Assembly: GCA_020650975.1 (NCBI GenBank)
Contig: JAIPMN010011762.1
Coordinates: 1 to 64,000 of the forward strand
Source: Apostichopus californicus
Taxonomy: Eukaryota; Echinodermata; Holothuroidea; Aspidochirotida; Stichopodidae
Direction: 5' to 3'
DNA length: 64,000 bases
This document shows positions 12,001-19,734 of the stretch, one piece after another. Positions within the stretch are counted from its first letter, which is position 1; every line of letters starts with the position of its first letter. The notes under the pieces are model-generated. The model was given only the letters and a program-made list of their open reading frames with translations, did no database searches and had not been told where the DNA came from. The position numbers and the translations under genes were made by a program.

Positions 12001-15000
12001 AACTAAGGATATCGAAAGCCAAGTACTGTCTATCTCTCTTCGAACGGTCTAAATTACGCCAACCCACCACAAATCTCAGATTTTCTTGTTTTGTTTCTTT
12101 CTGCAAGTGGCATGTCAGCTTCATGTCTGCTATCTGTTTGTAAATCTTACGACCAGCTTACATAAATCAGATCCTTAGCTTACATAAATCAGATCCTTAG
12201 CTTACATAAATCAGATCCTTAGCTTACATAAATCAGATCCTTAGCTTACATACATCAGATCCTTAGTCATGTTGACTTAATCACTAAAGACATAACATCC
12301 CACGTAAAGTAAACCCTTCACACAGGACATCGCCAAGATGTTCATCAGTGTGGGTATGTGCACCGAAGCCGTGACAGCGTACCTGAAATGTAACGATATA
12401 AAGAGCGCTGTCGATAGCTGCGTCTACCTGAACCAGTGGGATCAAGCTGTCGAACTGGCCAAGACTCACAACATCCGAGAAATAGACAGCCTTCTGGCAA
12501 AATATGCCACCCACTTATTAGAGAAAAACAAGAGACTACAGGCGATTGAACTCTACAAGAAAGCTAACCACTTTCTGGATGCAGCAAAACTGATGTTTCA
12601 GGTAATTACTTTATATCATACCAGACTGACCCTTAGACTAGTATAGCATTGTTATATTTTGAGAAAGATTTTACCTTCTGGGACACAAAATTTCCTGCAT
12701 TGTACTGAAAAATAAAATAAAACAGTAATCTAGAGCTGACATATAAGAATTAGACAAGTAACTCTATTGATTAGATTGGAGTGAAGTGAAGTGAATAAAG
12801 ATGATTTGACCAAGTGGTATGGACTATAATATGCATTCACACCAGCAGAATCTCTGGCTGAGTGGTATGGACTAAAGTCTGTGACAAAAACGTCCAGGGT
12901 TTGATTCCTAGCTTCTCCCGATTATTCCTAAATGGACAAATCCAGTTGTCAAATGGAATTTTCTGATATGTTGATCTTTACTAATTAGATTGAATGGTAT
13001 TTCTGAAATTGTTATGGTATTTCTGTTTCATGATTTTAGTCTGAATAATGTTAGCTGAATAATGTGGCTTTTAACAGAAAGCATGTATTATTATAATTTC
13101 TAAAATGGCGACACCTTTAGAAGATTCAAAGGTTGTTAATTATCATCTTACAAGTTATTAAGTGACCTATATTTATCTGAACAATCATACAAACGCTTTT
13201 CTTTTCTTTTGCAGATTGCTCAGGAGGCATCTAAACAAAAAACCAAACCGCTCAGAAGCAAGAAGATATATGTCCTGGCAGCCTTATTGGTAGGTATAAA
13301 AGTTAGTTGCTTCAGGGACCCCTGACAATAGGCAGGAAGATGTGGGGTGCGGGCCATGGCCCATGCCCTCAGGTATGCATGTTACACAGGGGGCATGTGC
13401 AACACGACTGGTCATGGGTCAGCTTATGGGCCCCTCCCCTCAAACTTATGTCAAAGTCCTGGTATTATTTACTCAGCTACCATGTTCTTTGACAAGTCTT
13501 CAAAATAAATTAATGAAAAGAATATTTCAGTTTGGATGAACTGAGAGAAATGAAGTTTAACTAACTTATACCGAGTGATTTCTTTCAATTCAGAGAAGTT
13601 CTGGGTCGTAACTATTCATAGTGTGGCAGTGTTATCAAAAGCCAGTGATTATAGAATTATGGCGTTGGGCAAACTACTGTAGATAGTTAAAGGGCATGAT
13701 AGTGCGGAACTTACGTGAGATCTGCATAGAAACTTTGTGAATGTCCTGCGATCAGGTTAGTTGGTACGAGCTATTTCAAGCTATGGTTCACAAAGCAGAC
13801 AACTCAGCACTTTTGATATATAAGGGTACTTGATAATGAAAAGAAAAGTCAGATGTCCCCATTTTCTTTCTCTTTCTTTGCCCCTGTTTCTTTCAACCTT
13901 TTTTTTTATCTAAATTATATTTTTGTCTATATCTTTCATTATTTTGACTTCTTTGTGTGGTGAATTCCTGAGGACTGAATTTTCCACAAACCTGGTTCGA
14001 TTGAATCGTAATGTGTTCAGTCACTGCTTGACATGTAGTGGAACTGATACTAGTTAATAAATAACTGTTATCTAAGCTAGTGAACCCTATATGAGTGAGT
14101 TGTACAGGTGTTACAGTGAATATGCAAGAAGACAGCAGAGCCAAGCAAGAATATCGTAGAGAAAAGGTAGAGCAGAACTCTATGCAAAAAGTAGAGTAGT
14201 TGATGAGGCGTTAAAAACTTTTTAAAGAATCCTTTCTTTTTATTTTGCCTTAAATATTTCCAGATCGAGAGCTACCATGAACAGATGAAAGTCCAATCTA
14301 AACTGAAAACCAAGTCACAAAAGAGAACAGAGGTACAAGTCATTTATTACTGAAAAGTAAAATAAAATTGGGTGTGCCCATTTCCAGAGGTTTTAGCATA
14401 TTTAAAAGGAGTATATCTTGAAAATCAGAATGGCTTAAAGAAACATTGCTAGAGCTCTCAATTTTGTTTGTTTTTCATGAAATACATATTTGCCTAAAGT
14501 CATCCTTTCATGGTGTGGAGCACATCATTTCAGGGTGTGTGAACATTTCATTGTTTGGAGCACATAATTTTATGGTGTGGAGCACCTTTCAGGGTGGAAA
14601 ACATTTCATGGTGTGGAACACATCATTTTATGGTGTGGGAAACATTGAATGGTATGGAACACATCATTTTATGGTGTGGAACACATCAATTCGTGGTGTG
14701 GGAACATTGGATGGTATGGAACACATCATTTTATGGTGTGGAACACATCAATTTGTGGTGTGGGAACATTGGATGGTATGGATCACATCATTTTATGGTG
14801 TGGAACACATCAATTCGTGGTGTTGGAACATTGGAAGGTGTGGAGCACAGCACTTCATGGAGTGGAACTCATTTCATGGTTCGGAGCACATCATTTCATG
14901 GTGTGGAGCACATTTCATGGTGTGGGAAACATTGGATGGTGTGGAACACATCATTTTATGGTGTGGAACACATCAATTCGTGGTGTGGAGCACATCATTT

Positions 15001-18000
15001 ACAAAGAATTCTGGTGAAATTTGTGTGCAATACCCTTCATAGCATTTGTCAGAGTTTTTATCATAAGGTGAACTTGAAGAAAATAAGCATGATGTCATAA
15101 GTACATACTGTCATGAAAAGGTTTTGTTTTGCTTTATATTTTCACTTTGGTTTGGATAGGGTTCCTACTTTTCTTATATGTAGGGGATATATAGGGGATA
15201 TATAGGGATATAGGGGATATATAGGGGATACAAAAAGTGTACAATGTAGCAATTACTGTTGTGTATCTATATTGAGATGTATCCCAATTTTCAGTGTAGG
15301 TAGTTGGATGTACATTTTAAAGATATACATAAATATGTCAAAATGTATTTTTATAACATTGCATCTGATTGCTTCAAGTTTATTTCAAATGTCGCTACCT
15401 CTCAATTCTCAAACTGTTTGTATGAACTAACTGCAAATTTCACCAGTATGCTTATTAGAATTATGATTGCTCTTTCATCTGTCAAAAATAAATTTTCACC
15501 TGGGCTATCCTCTTCAAAACATTGTTTATCCAAGATCAGGTAAATTGGAAACTGCCTAATAGCAGCTTCCCAGCAATAGTTACTTGCACTTATCACCTGA
15601 CAGATCTAGAGTAGCAGCAATTTAGTTTCACATCAGTGTAATTAGTCTAGTGTCCCTCTGTTACGTTTCAAAAGTCAAAACTATGTTTAACTCAAGCCGA
15701 TTAAATGTTTCCTGTAGGAGGAATTTAAACATTAAACATAATTGGTAAGATGCCTAGGGAGTGTGCAAATGACAGTAGATGGAGACAATGGGAAGTAACT
15801 TTGTATGACAGAGACGGGATTTAAAGAAGAGATCTTCTGGATGTGATCATGTGATAAATGTGAGGGAGAACATGTGACAGGAGGAGGGGGAGGGGGTTAG
15901 ATGAATGTGTACATGTGATAAATGTGAAGGAGAATGTGTGACAGGTGGGATGGGCAGGGGTTAGATTGATGTGTACATGTGATAGACAAGAGGGGGGAGC
16001 AGGTATCTACCACATCTGACAGGAGGGTGGGTAAGGGGGTGGGTGGGTTAGACAGATGTATTCTTGAGAGAGTCTATTAGCTATATATGTGTGTGTGTGA
16101 GAAAGAGGATATGAAGGGTTTGATTTTGTGATAGTTGGAAGGGGGGTTGGGGAGGAAGTGGGATTCTTGGATGCATATATACAGTGGCAAAAAAAGGAGC
16201 AGGTATCCAGGCCATGTGAGAGAGAGAGACATGAAAGGGAGGGTCTGATTGATGAGTATGTGAGGGTGAGGGTCTTTTGGATGCTGGGAGAGGGGGGTGT
16301 CTTTTATGTGTTTTGTGTGATTGAGGGTCTGCTAGGTGTATGTGTGCGAGAGAGAGAAAAGAGGAGAAGCTCTTGTGTGTGTACATGAGAGGAGTCTCGT
16401 CTAGATGTGTAAGGAAAGACAGGTCTACTTTTGTGTGGGAGGGGGGAGGGGGAGGGGGGAGTGCGCAAGAGACAGAATTGTAGAAAAGTGGGAGAGCATG
16501 TCACATACATGGGCAGCTTGTGACTTATTTTCTGGATTGACCCCATTCCTCACCCCTGTATGACTTATACCCACACCCTCCCTAGTGTCAGTTGGCATCG
16601 TTTGCCACATCTCTTACACATTCCTTCATCTGGTTTTGTCTTTTATCTTACAGGCTAGTTCAGCTCTAGCAGGTCTACTAGAGGAGGAAGCCCTGGCTTC
16701 GTCAGATACCAGAATGATTGATAATTGCTGGAGAGGAGCAGAGGCGTACCACTTCTTTCTTCTGGCTCAGAGACAATTATACCAAGGTAGGAATACTATT
16801 GAAGAGTGTTGTTAGTGCATCTTATCAATAGGAAATGTGAATAAAAAAACCCAGTGTTGTGATCACTTGGTTCTAATTTCAAGTTTTTGTACAATGTAAA
16901 CAATTGCCTCAGAGTGGTGAAGCACAAGACTAGAGTCAGGTTAGCGGCATCTAATGCAGAGTGTAATGTAGGGTTGAAATTGTGGGGAGGGAGGTGGGTG
17001 TTGTGAGGCCTGAGGTCAGCTCTGGTTCCGCATGCAACATGGGGTACGTGATAAGGAAAGGGTGCATGTTAACATTTTACTGAATTATATAGCCTGTCAA
17101 AAGACAGAAAAAAATAAACCTGAAAGAGTCATCTGAAGGAAAGAAAACCAACAGTTTCCTGGTTTAATCTCAAACCATGTCTGAGGTTATCGGTGAAGCT
17201 CCCTGCAGCTGTGTGTGTTCTTTGAACACTCCTTCCTCGTACCTAGGAGTAAGAATGAAAGTTGAGAAGCTAGGATTCTAGATGGTCTGTGATCTTCATA
17301 TAGCAGACACTTTTTACTGATTGGCTTTAGGAGTTTAATCATCAAAAGTGTTAAATGTCATCATTAGTGACATCAAGAAAATAAAAACTAGAAAACAGAT
17401 AAATGGTCATTCATGCTCAGACTTCAAGAAGCCTTCTACCATTTACCCTCAGAGCATTCCATTACCCTCACTGATAACTTTAATTATCTAATTGAGCAAT
17501 TCTCAATCGTCTGGGGATAACTTGGAGGCTTGGAATCTCCAAGAGAAATTCCTTTCGAATATTTTTTTAGTAATGTCAGTCAGAGCTGACGATTGGGCAA
17601 AATAATAACAGCTTTCAAACTCTTCCGATGTACAGTTTGTTTACGACGGGCACGAAATGTGGGATGATTTGAATTTTTTTTTTTATATAATTATTTATTT
17701 TTTTTACTGTTTTTTACAGGTTATGTAGATGCGAGCATGAAGACTGCCTTACAACTGATGGATTACGAAGATATCCTGGACCCTCTGGATATTTACTCGC
17801 TTCTTGGGTTAGGGGCCTGCGCCAACAGATCGTTTGGAGTCTGCTCGAAGGCCATGTCAAAGCTGGAATCATCCTCTTCGGTACCGGACGACCAGCGGGA
17901 TCATTACGAATCTCTGGCAATGCAGATATTTACAAAGTAAGAACAAAACAAAATCAAAGAAAACCCGTCAACTAATAAAAGAAAAAGCATTTGGGGGCTG

Positions 18001-19391
18001 ATTATTTGCCTGGTTTTAAGATGAAGTTTTGTGTCAGACAGATGGTATCTTCTGTTATGTCAACTGTATGCTGGTGACACAAGCAGTGTACTTAAAGTTC
18101 ACTCTATGTTGTCATAGAAGCAACAAACTCAAAGAAGAAACTGTTTGTCAAGTTTGTAAACTGGATTACTCATTCATTTGTTAATCACATGTTTTATGGA
18201 AGAAAATGTCTGTCTTATATTTATAATTGATTCTGGTTGCTCGAAAGCCCTGGTGTTCCTGTTATGCTGCTTTCATACCATTAACTGATGCAATGGATAG
18301 GTAGTCTTTCATGTTTGAATATCAAAAGCAAATGTTTTACATGTATGATAAGTCCAAACAAAACTGTTAATGTGTGATGAAAAACAGATTAAATAAAAGA
18401 TGTGTATCTTGCTGAAATTTGGAGCAATTATTAAGTCTGAATCTAAAATAGACTAAACCTTCTCATTTTTATTTTTTCAGACATTCTCCGAAGGATGCAC
18501 GAAACAGTAAAGCAGAATGTCCTAACTGTGAGACAAACATATTTGATTGGTAAGATAAATAAAACTCATTCAATGAGCATTCTCTTTCCCGTAGTCTCCC
18601 CTTTTATCCCTGTTCCCCGTCTCTTTATCCCTTCTTCCATTTATCCCTAGTTGTCTCTTATTTTTTCATCCCTAGCCCCTTTCTATTTATCCCCTCCACC
18701 ACTATTTATCCCTAGTTCCCTTCTCTTTATCCCTAATCTCTTTATCCCTAATCTCTTATCTCTTTATCCCTAGTCCCTTTCTATTTATCCCCTTCACCAC
18801 TATTTATCCCTAGTTCCATTCTCTTTATCCCTAATCTCTTTATCTCTTCATCCGTAGCCCCTTTCTTTTTATCCCCTTCACCACTATTTATCCCTAGTTC
18901 CCATCTCCCACTTATCCCTAGTCTCTTTTCCCTTTATCCCTCATCCCTATTCCCTCGTCCCTTTACTTTTTAACCCAATTCTTTTAATCCTAGCATCCTT
19001 TATCTCTTAGCCCAGTGTCTGTTTGTTTACCATTGCTGTTTGTCTTTTAGATGTTATCTCTATACATATATAGAACGCACACAAACAAGAACACATTCTA
19101 GCACAGAACTATGACACGTTAATTATCATGTGGCGCCACGAATAACATATTGTCATGATTAAAGTCTGAGAGGGTCTCATCCCGTCGATTTATTTATCAA
19201 TTCCACCGTCTTTTGTTGTCAACAGGACGACGGTTTGCCCGAGCTGCGAGACCAAGTTTCCAGTCTGTATAGTGATAGGACGCCCTCTATTGGAGTATCG
19301 TTTCTGGATGTGTTCGACTTGTAAACACAGAGCACACGAAAACGAGATCAGAAAGTTCTCATCTTGTCCTCTGTGCCACACACCTGTTTAA
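1..19391 (+). CDS. WDR35: WDR35 / IFT121, 3' 22 exons (5' end outside window)
   Basis: IFT121 is a core subunit of the IFT-A complex, which drives retrograde transport and membrane-protein entry in cilia. I place 22 coding exons: 1-84, 2070-2171, 2705-2865, 2988-3153, 3271-3416, 3956-4174, 5015-5110, 6054-6114, 6965-7179, 7493-7656, 8433-8643, 9138-9266, 9991-10079, 10664-10867, 11175-11454, 12326-12601, 13215-13289, 14264-14332, 16654-16786, 17720-17936, 18481-18549, 19226-19391. All internal junctions are GT-AG, phases match, and they join into 1109 residues with no internal stop. Window residue 1 aligns near human residue 76, so the full protein is about 1185 residues, close to the human ~1170-1181. 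Residues 1 to ~575 cover most of two WD40 propellers, ~580-1030 the helical TPR-like solenoid, and 1032-1109 a zinc-binding tail. Diagnostic strings are [36 protein letters not shown] and [18 protein letters not shown]. The start codon and exons for ~75 residues lie upstream. Confidence 0.97.
85..2069 (+). other. WDR35 intron after window exon 1 (1985 bp)
   Basis: AT-rich intron with no supported exon. Around 1380-1452 there is a short degenerate array of ATGTTGATAC. Around 1868-1890 an A-run flanked by T-runs can fold on itself. The small ORFs here have no recognisable family. Confidence 0.7.
2070..2171 (+). CDS. WDR35: WDR35 window exon 2
   Basis: Acceptor TTCAG ends at 2069 and donor GTACGT starts at 2172. 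It encodes [14 protein letters not shown] and [15 protein letters not shown] (residues 28-61), nearly identical to vertebrate WDR35. The glycine codons at both ends are split after their first base. Confidence 0.95.
2232..2422. repeat. Dispersed repeat with inverted arms carrying hammerhead-like modules (copy 1)
   Basis: The 5' part (2232-2352) is nearly identical to 26076-26195. Two long inverted arms, about 2299-2354 and 2364-2421, share the GTCAGGCC/GGCCTGAC core and fold into one long hairpin. Each arm contains one 39-nt module (2316-2354 on -, 2363-2401 on +) laid out like a minimal hammerhead ribozyme. The likely source is a Penelope-like retroelement terminus, which is inference from the reported association of such motifs with that class. 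Confidence 0.65.
2705..2865 (+). CDS. WDR35: WDR35 window exon 3
   Basis: Acceptor TGTAG ends at 2704 and donor GTGAGT starts at 2866. It encodes [19 protein letters not shown] through FDNQGNFC (residues 62-115), a WD40 blade. Confidence 0.95.
2988..3153 (+). CDS. WDR35: WDR35 window exon 4
   Basis: Acceptor CTCTAG ends at 2987 and donor GTGAGT starts at 3154. It encodes [13 protein letters not shown] through [20 protein letters not shown] (residues 116-170). The intron before it is only 122 bp. Confidence 0.95.
3271..3416 (+). CDS. WDR35: WDR35 window exon 5
   Basis: Acceptor TTTACAG ends at 3270 and donor GTGAGC starts at 3417. It encodes [18 protein letters not shown] through [16 protein letters not shown] (residues 171-219). 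Confidence 0.95.
3500..3661. mobile_element. Short non-autonomous DNA element (MITE), copy 1
   Basis: About 162 bp, roughly 88-90% identical by eye to the copy at 6137-6297. The ends form imperfect terminal inverted repeats (CAGACATGAGC at left; CAGGGGCAAGCC on the reverse strand at right). A 16-base palindrome TCCGCGAATTCGCGGA lies near the left end (3515-3530). No clear target duplication is visible. It sits in the intron between window exons 5 and 6 of WDR35. Confidence 0.75.
3956..4174 (+). CDS. WDR35: WDR35 window exon 6
   Basis: Acceptor TGCAG ends at 3955 and donor GTAAGT starts at 4175. 73 codons (residues 220-292) encode [20 protein letters not shown] and [19 protein letters not shown], the junction of propellers 1 and 2. 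Confidence 0.95.
4175..5014 (+). other. WDR35 intron (840 bp)
   Basis: Apart from the LINE-like tail at 4803-4866 and a (TA)n tract near 4936-4953, I see only AT-rich unique sequence and a TCTC tract before the acceptor of exon 7. Confidence 0.6.
4803..4866 (-). repeat. LINE 3'-tail-like fragment
   Basis: The reverse strand reads TGTAAAGCGC followed by a palindromic segment and TATATAAAT. This resembles the 3' tails of CR1/L2-like LINEs and the fuller fragment at 8712-8966. It is too short for firm classification. Confidence 0.45.
5015..5110 (+). CDS. WDR35: WDR35 window exon 7
   Basis: Acceptor ACAG ends at 5014 and donor GTGAGA starts at 5111. It encodes [20 protein letters not shown] and [12 protein letters not shown] (residues 293-324). 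Human WDR35 has about ten more residues before the next conserved block, so a micro-exon could be hidden in the following intron. Confidence 0.92.
5111..6053 (+). other. WDR35 intron (943 bp)
   Basis: Contains a GC-rich segment with CTGC and GCAGCC repeats at 5130-5285 and short AATCAATC repeats at 5566-5612. No exon was recognised, though a ~30-base alternative exon would be hard to see. Confidence 0.5.
6054..6114 (+). CDS. WDR35: WDR35 window exon 8
   Basis: Acceptor TTTCAG ends at 6053 and donor GTGAGT starts at 6115. This small exon of 61 bases encodes [20 protein letters not shown] (residues 325-344). Confidence 0.94.
6115..6964 (+). other. WDR35 intron (850 bp)
   Basis: Besides the MITE at 6137-6297, the sequence is AT-rich and shows no recognisable feature up to the acceptor of window exon 9. 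Confidence 0.6.
6137..6297. mobile_element. Short non-autonomous DNA element (MITE), copy 2, with target duplication
   Basis: 161 bp, with left end CAGGCATGAGC and right end GCTCATCCCTG as imperfect terminal inverted repeats. It is flanked by an exact 6 bp direct repeat TTTAGA (6131-6136 and 6298-6303), the expected target-site duplication. There is no coding capacity, so the transposase must come from elsewhere. A 6 bp duplication is unusual; Dada-like elements make 6-7 bp, but I cannot assign a superfamily. Confidence 0.82.
6965..7179 (+). CDS. WDR35: WDR35 window exon 9
   Basis: Acceptor CTCCAG ends at 6964 and donor GTACGT starts at 7180. It encodes [20 protein letters not shown] and [20 protein letters not shown] (residues 345-416), second propeller. 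Confidence 0.95.
7493..7656 (+). CDS. WDR35: WDR35 window exon 10
   Basis: Acceptor CCAACAG ends at 7492 and donor GTAAAT starts at 7657. It encodes [20 protein letters not shown] and [11 protein letters not shown] (residues 417-470). Confidence 0.93.
7657..8432 (+). other. WDR35 intron (776 bp)
   Basis: A 137-codon open frame (8017-8430) runs to the acceptor of exon 11 but resembles no known family and is cysteine/tyrosine-rich like translated noncoding DNA. I treat it as chance. No repeat was recognised. Confidence 0.55.
8433..8643 (+). CDS. WDR35: WDR35 window exon 11
   Basis: Acceptor CTGAAG ends at 8432, with a weaker upstream pyrimidine tract than the other exons. Donor GTAACA starts at 8644. 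It encodes [20 protein letters not shown] and [20 protein letters not shown] (residues 471-541). Confidence 0.94.
8712..8966 (-). mobile_element. Truncated LINE (CR1/L2-like) 3' end
   Basis: Reading the reverse strand, a decayed ORF2 C-terminus is visible: the string [12 protein letters not shown], then after a shift of frame [17 protein letters not shown], a common C-terminal signature of non-LTR retrotransposon reverse-transcriptase proteins. A short tail with TTTGTAAAGTGC and GCGCTATATAAA follows, ending in an (ATT)n microsatellite at 8711-8724. The element is 5'-truncated, frameshifted and dead, and lies in the intron after window exon 11, antisense to WDR35. Confidence 0.78.
9138..9266 (+). 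CDS. WDR35: WDR35 window exon 12
   Basis: Acceptor CTGTCAG ends at 9137 and donor GTAAGA starts at 9267. 43 codons (residues 542-584) encode [20 protein letters not shown], the end of propeller 2. Confidence 0.95.
9267..9990 (+). other. WDR35 intron (724 bp) with tRNA-like B box
   Basis: The reverse strand of 9455-9465 is a perfect Pol III B box (GGTTCGAATCC) within a plausible T-arm, suggesting a SINE or tRNA-pseudogene fragment around 9430-9490. No A box was found at the right distance. A G-run lies at 9648-9662. The rest is unremarkable. Confidence 0.45.
9991..10079 (+). CDS. WDR35: WDR35 window exon 13
   Basis: Acceptor TTGACAG ends at 9990 and donor GTGAGA starts at 10080. It encodes [20 protein letters not shown] and IEDNPHPRL (residues 585-613), the start of the helical solenoid. 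The tryptophan codon is split across the intron. Confidence 0.95.
10080..10663 (+). other. WDR35 intron (584 bp)
   Basis: I see nothing in this intron beyond unique AT-rich sequence. Confidence 0.6.
10664..10867 (+). CDS. WDR35: WDR35 window exon 14
   Basis: Acceptor CTCCAG ends at 10663 and donor GTATCG starts at 10868. It encodes [20 protein letters not shown] and [15 protein letters not shown] (residues 614-681), TPR-like helices. Confidence 0.95.
11175..11454 (+). CDS. WDR35: WDR35 window exon 15
   Basis: Acceptor ACCAG ends at 11174 and donor GTGAGA starts at 11455. It encodes [18 protein letters not shown] and [20 protein letters not shown] (residues 682-775). Confidence 0.96.
11455..12325 (+). 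other. WDR35 intron (871 bp) with minisatellite
   Basis: Contains inverted TAGTAGTAATAGTACTAC-type sequence near 11647, a (GT)n tract at 11977-11991 and the 22 bp minisatellite at 12157-12266. Confidence 0.6.
12157..12266. repeat. 22 bp minisatellite, five units
   Basis: Five head-to-tail copies of a 22 bp unit (CTTACATAAATC plus AGATCCTTAG). The first four are identical and the fifth has one substitution. It ends about 60 bp before the acceptor of window exon 16. The near identity implies recent expansion. Confidence 0.95.
12326..12601 (+). CDS. WDR35: WDR35 window exon 16
   Basis: Acceptor CACACAG ends at 12325 and donor GTAATT starts at 12602. 92 codons (residues 776-867) encode [20 protein letters not shown] and [20 protein letters not shown]. 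Confidence 0.96.
12602..13214 (+). other. WDR35 intron (613 bp)
   Basis: Holds the tRNA-like fragment at 12805-12925. The rest shows nothing recognisable. Confidence 0.55.
12805..12925 (+). repeat. tRNA-derived SINE-like fragment
   Basis: An A box-like TGGCTGAGTGG (12855-12865) and a B box-like GGTTTGATTCC (12898-12908) lie at tRNA-like spacing, suggesting a Leu/Ser-tRNA-type ancestor. A second A-box-like segment ending in AAGTGGTATGGACTA sits just upstream near 12808, so the head may be duplicated. No intact cloverleaf, so it is not a functional tRNA gene. Confidence 0.5.
13215..13289 (+). CDS. WDR35: WDR35 window exon 17
   Basis: Acceptor TTTTGCAG ends at 13214 and donor GTAGGT starts at 13290. 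25 codons (residues 868-892) include [14 protein letters not shown], matching the family string PLRVKKLYVLSALL. Confidence 0.94.
13290..14263 (+). other. WDR35 intron (974 bp)
   Basis: I see no repeat or exon here. Short ORFs near 13307-13539 have no known family. Confidence 0.55.
14264..14332 (+). CDS. WDR35: WDR35 window exon 18
   Basis: Acceptor TTTCCAG ends at 14263 and donor GTACAA starts at 14333. 23 codons (residues 893-915) encode IESYHEQMK, matching human IEQYHEQMK, then a basic lysine-rich linker. Confidence 0.92.
14500..14998. repeat. Minisatellite, ~22 bp units in a 62 bp higher-order repeat
   Basis: Units such as ATGGTGTGGAACACATCATT recur throughout. The best-ordered part repeats every 62 bp (units starting near 14649, 14711 and 14773), built of 22+22+18 bp subunits. 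All three forward frames stay open over much of the array because no subunit contains a forward stop. This yields ORFs of 198, 181 and 122 codons that are not genes. Confidence 0.92.
15840..16480. repeat. G/GT-rich low-complexity tract
   Basis: Purine-rich sequence with repeated GAGGGGGAGGGGG, GTGTACATGTGATA and GAGAGAGA stretches. Several closely spaced G-runs could form G-quadruplexes in the sense RNA. Probably degenerate minisatellite DNA. Confidence 0.7.
16654..16786 (+). CDS. WDR35: WDR35 window exon 19
   Basis: Acceptor TTACAG ends at 16653 and donor GTAGGA starts at 16787. It encodes [19 protein letters not shown] and [19 protein letters not shown] (residues 916-959). Confidence 0.96.
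16787..17719 (+). other. WDR35 intron (933 bp)
   Basis: Unique AT-rich sequence with a long T-run before the acceptor of exon 20. Nothing else recognised. Confidence 0.55.
17720..17936 (+). CDS. WDR35: WDR35 window exon 20
   Basis: Acceptor TTTACAG ends at 17719 and donor GTAAGA starts at 17937. It encodes [20 protein letters not shown] and [13 protein letters not shown] (residues 960-1031). Confidence 0.96.
17937..18480 (+). other. WDR35 intron (544 bp)
   Basis: I see nothing in this intron beyond unique AT-rich sequence. Confidence 0.55.
18481..18549 (+). CDS. WDR35: WDR35 window exon 21
   Basis: Acceptor TTTTTTCAG ends at 18480 and donor GTAAGA starts at 18550. It encodes [20 protein letters not shown] (from residue 1033), which brings in the first CxxC knuckle of the C-terminal zinc-binding tail. 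Confidence 0.92.
18570..18970. repeat. Pyrimidine-rich minisatellite in last WDR35 intron
   Basis: About 20 degenerate copies of TTTATCCCTAGTCCCTTCTC-like units, with lengths varying between ~15 and ~40 bp, occupy most of the 676 bp intron before the final exon. Strong C/T strand asymmetry. Confidence 0.88.
19226..19391 (+). CDS. WDR35: WDR35 window exon 22, terminal, zinc-ribbon tail
   Basis: Acceptor GTCAACAG ends at 19225; stop TAA at 19389-19391. It encodes three further CxxC knuckles (CPSC, CSTC, CPLC) around [15 protein letters not shown] and ends CPLCHTPV, the IFT121 C-terminus. Confidence 0.96.
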
Positions 19392-19439
19392 AGTTTGACC
19401 AGACTCAGATGTTCCAAGATATATTGGTTTTAATATTCC

Positions 19440-19445
19440 AATAAA
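19440..19445 (+). promoter_or_regulatory. WDR35 polyadenylation signal AATAAA
   Basis: A canonical AATAAA lies 49 bases after the WDR35 stop codon, with TATTATGC and T-rich sequence downstream. This predicts a very short 3' UTR of about 70 bases. Confidence 0.75.
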
Positions 19446-19734
19446 GGCTACTATCATTTGATTATTTATTGGAGACAGTATTATGCTATAGGGGAAGTAT
19501 GGTATGACAGACACTTGTGAAACATGTTAACTGAATATTCTGTGTCCTGGTGTGTGTGTATGACAGACAGGAAGACAGCGAAAAATCTGAGGTAAAGCAG
19601 CGATGTTTGCCAGATGTAATGACATCTCTCAGTATCACTATCAGGGCAGGGTAGTGTGTATCCGCCTGAACCATATAAGCCATATAAATCCTCAATAATA
19701 TTATTATTATTAACTCAAGAGGTTCACCGTAGAA

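Larger units (their letters stand above)
14333..16653 (+). other. WDR35 largest internal intron (2321 bp), repeat-rich
   Basis: Contains a 500 bp minisatellite (14500-14998), an AGGGGATATAT array (15180-15235), and a purine/GT-rich low-complexity tract from 15840 to 16480 with several G-runs and recurring GTGTACATGTGATA. Confidence 0.75.

Noticed and set aside
12284-12514. Open frame on - opposite WDR35 exon 16
   Set aside because: A shadow of the conserved + strand exon.
12855-12908. Functional tRNA gene
   Set aside because: A and B boxes are present but no acceptor stem or cloverleaf can be drawn.
14446-15100. Three long overlapping open frames
   Set aside because: They are frame-rotated readings of the minisatellite in a WDR35 intron. 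No splice or start context and no family.
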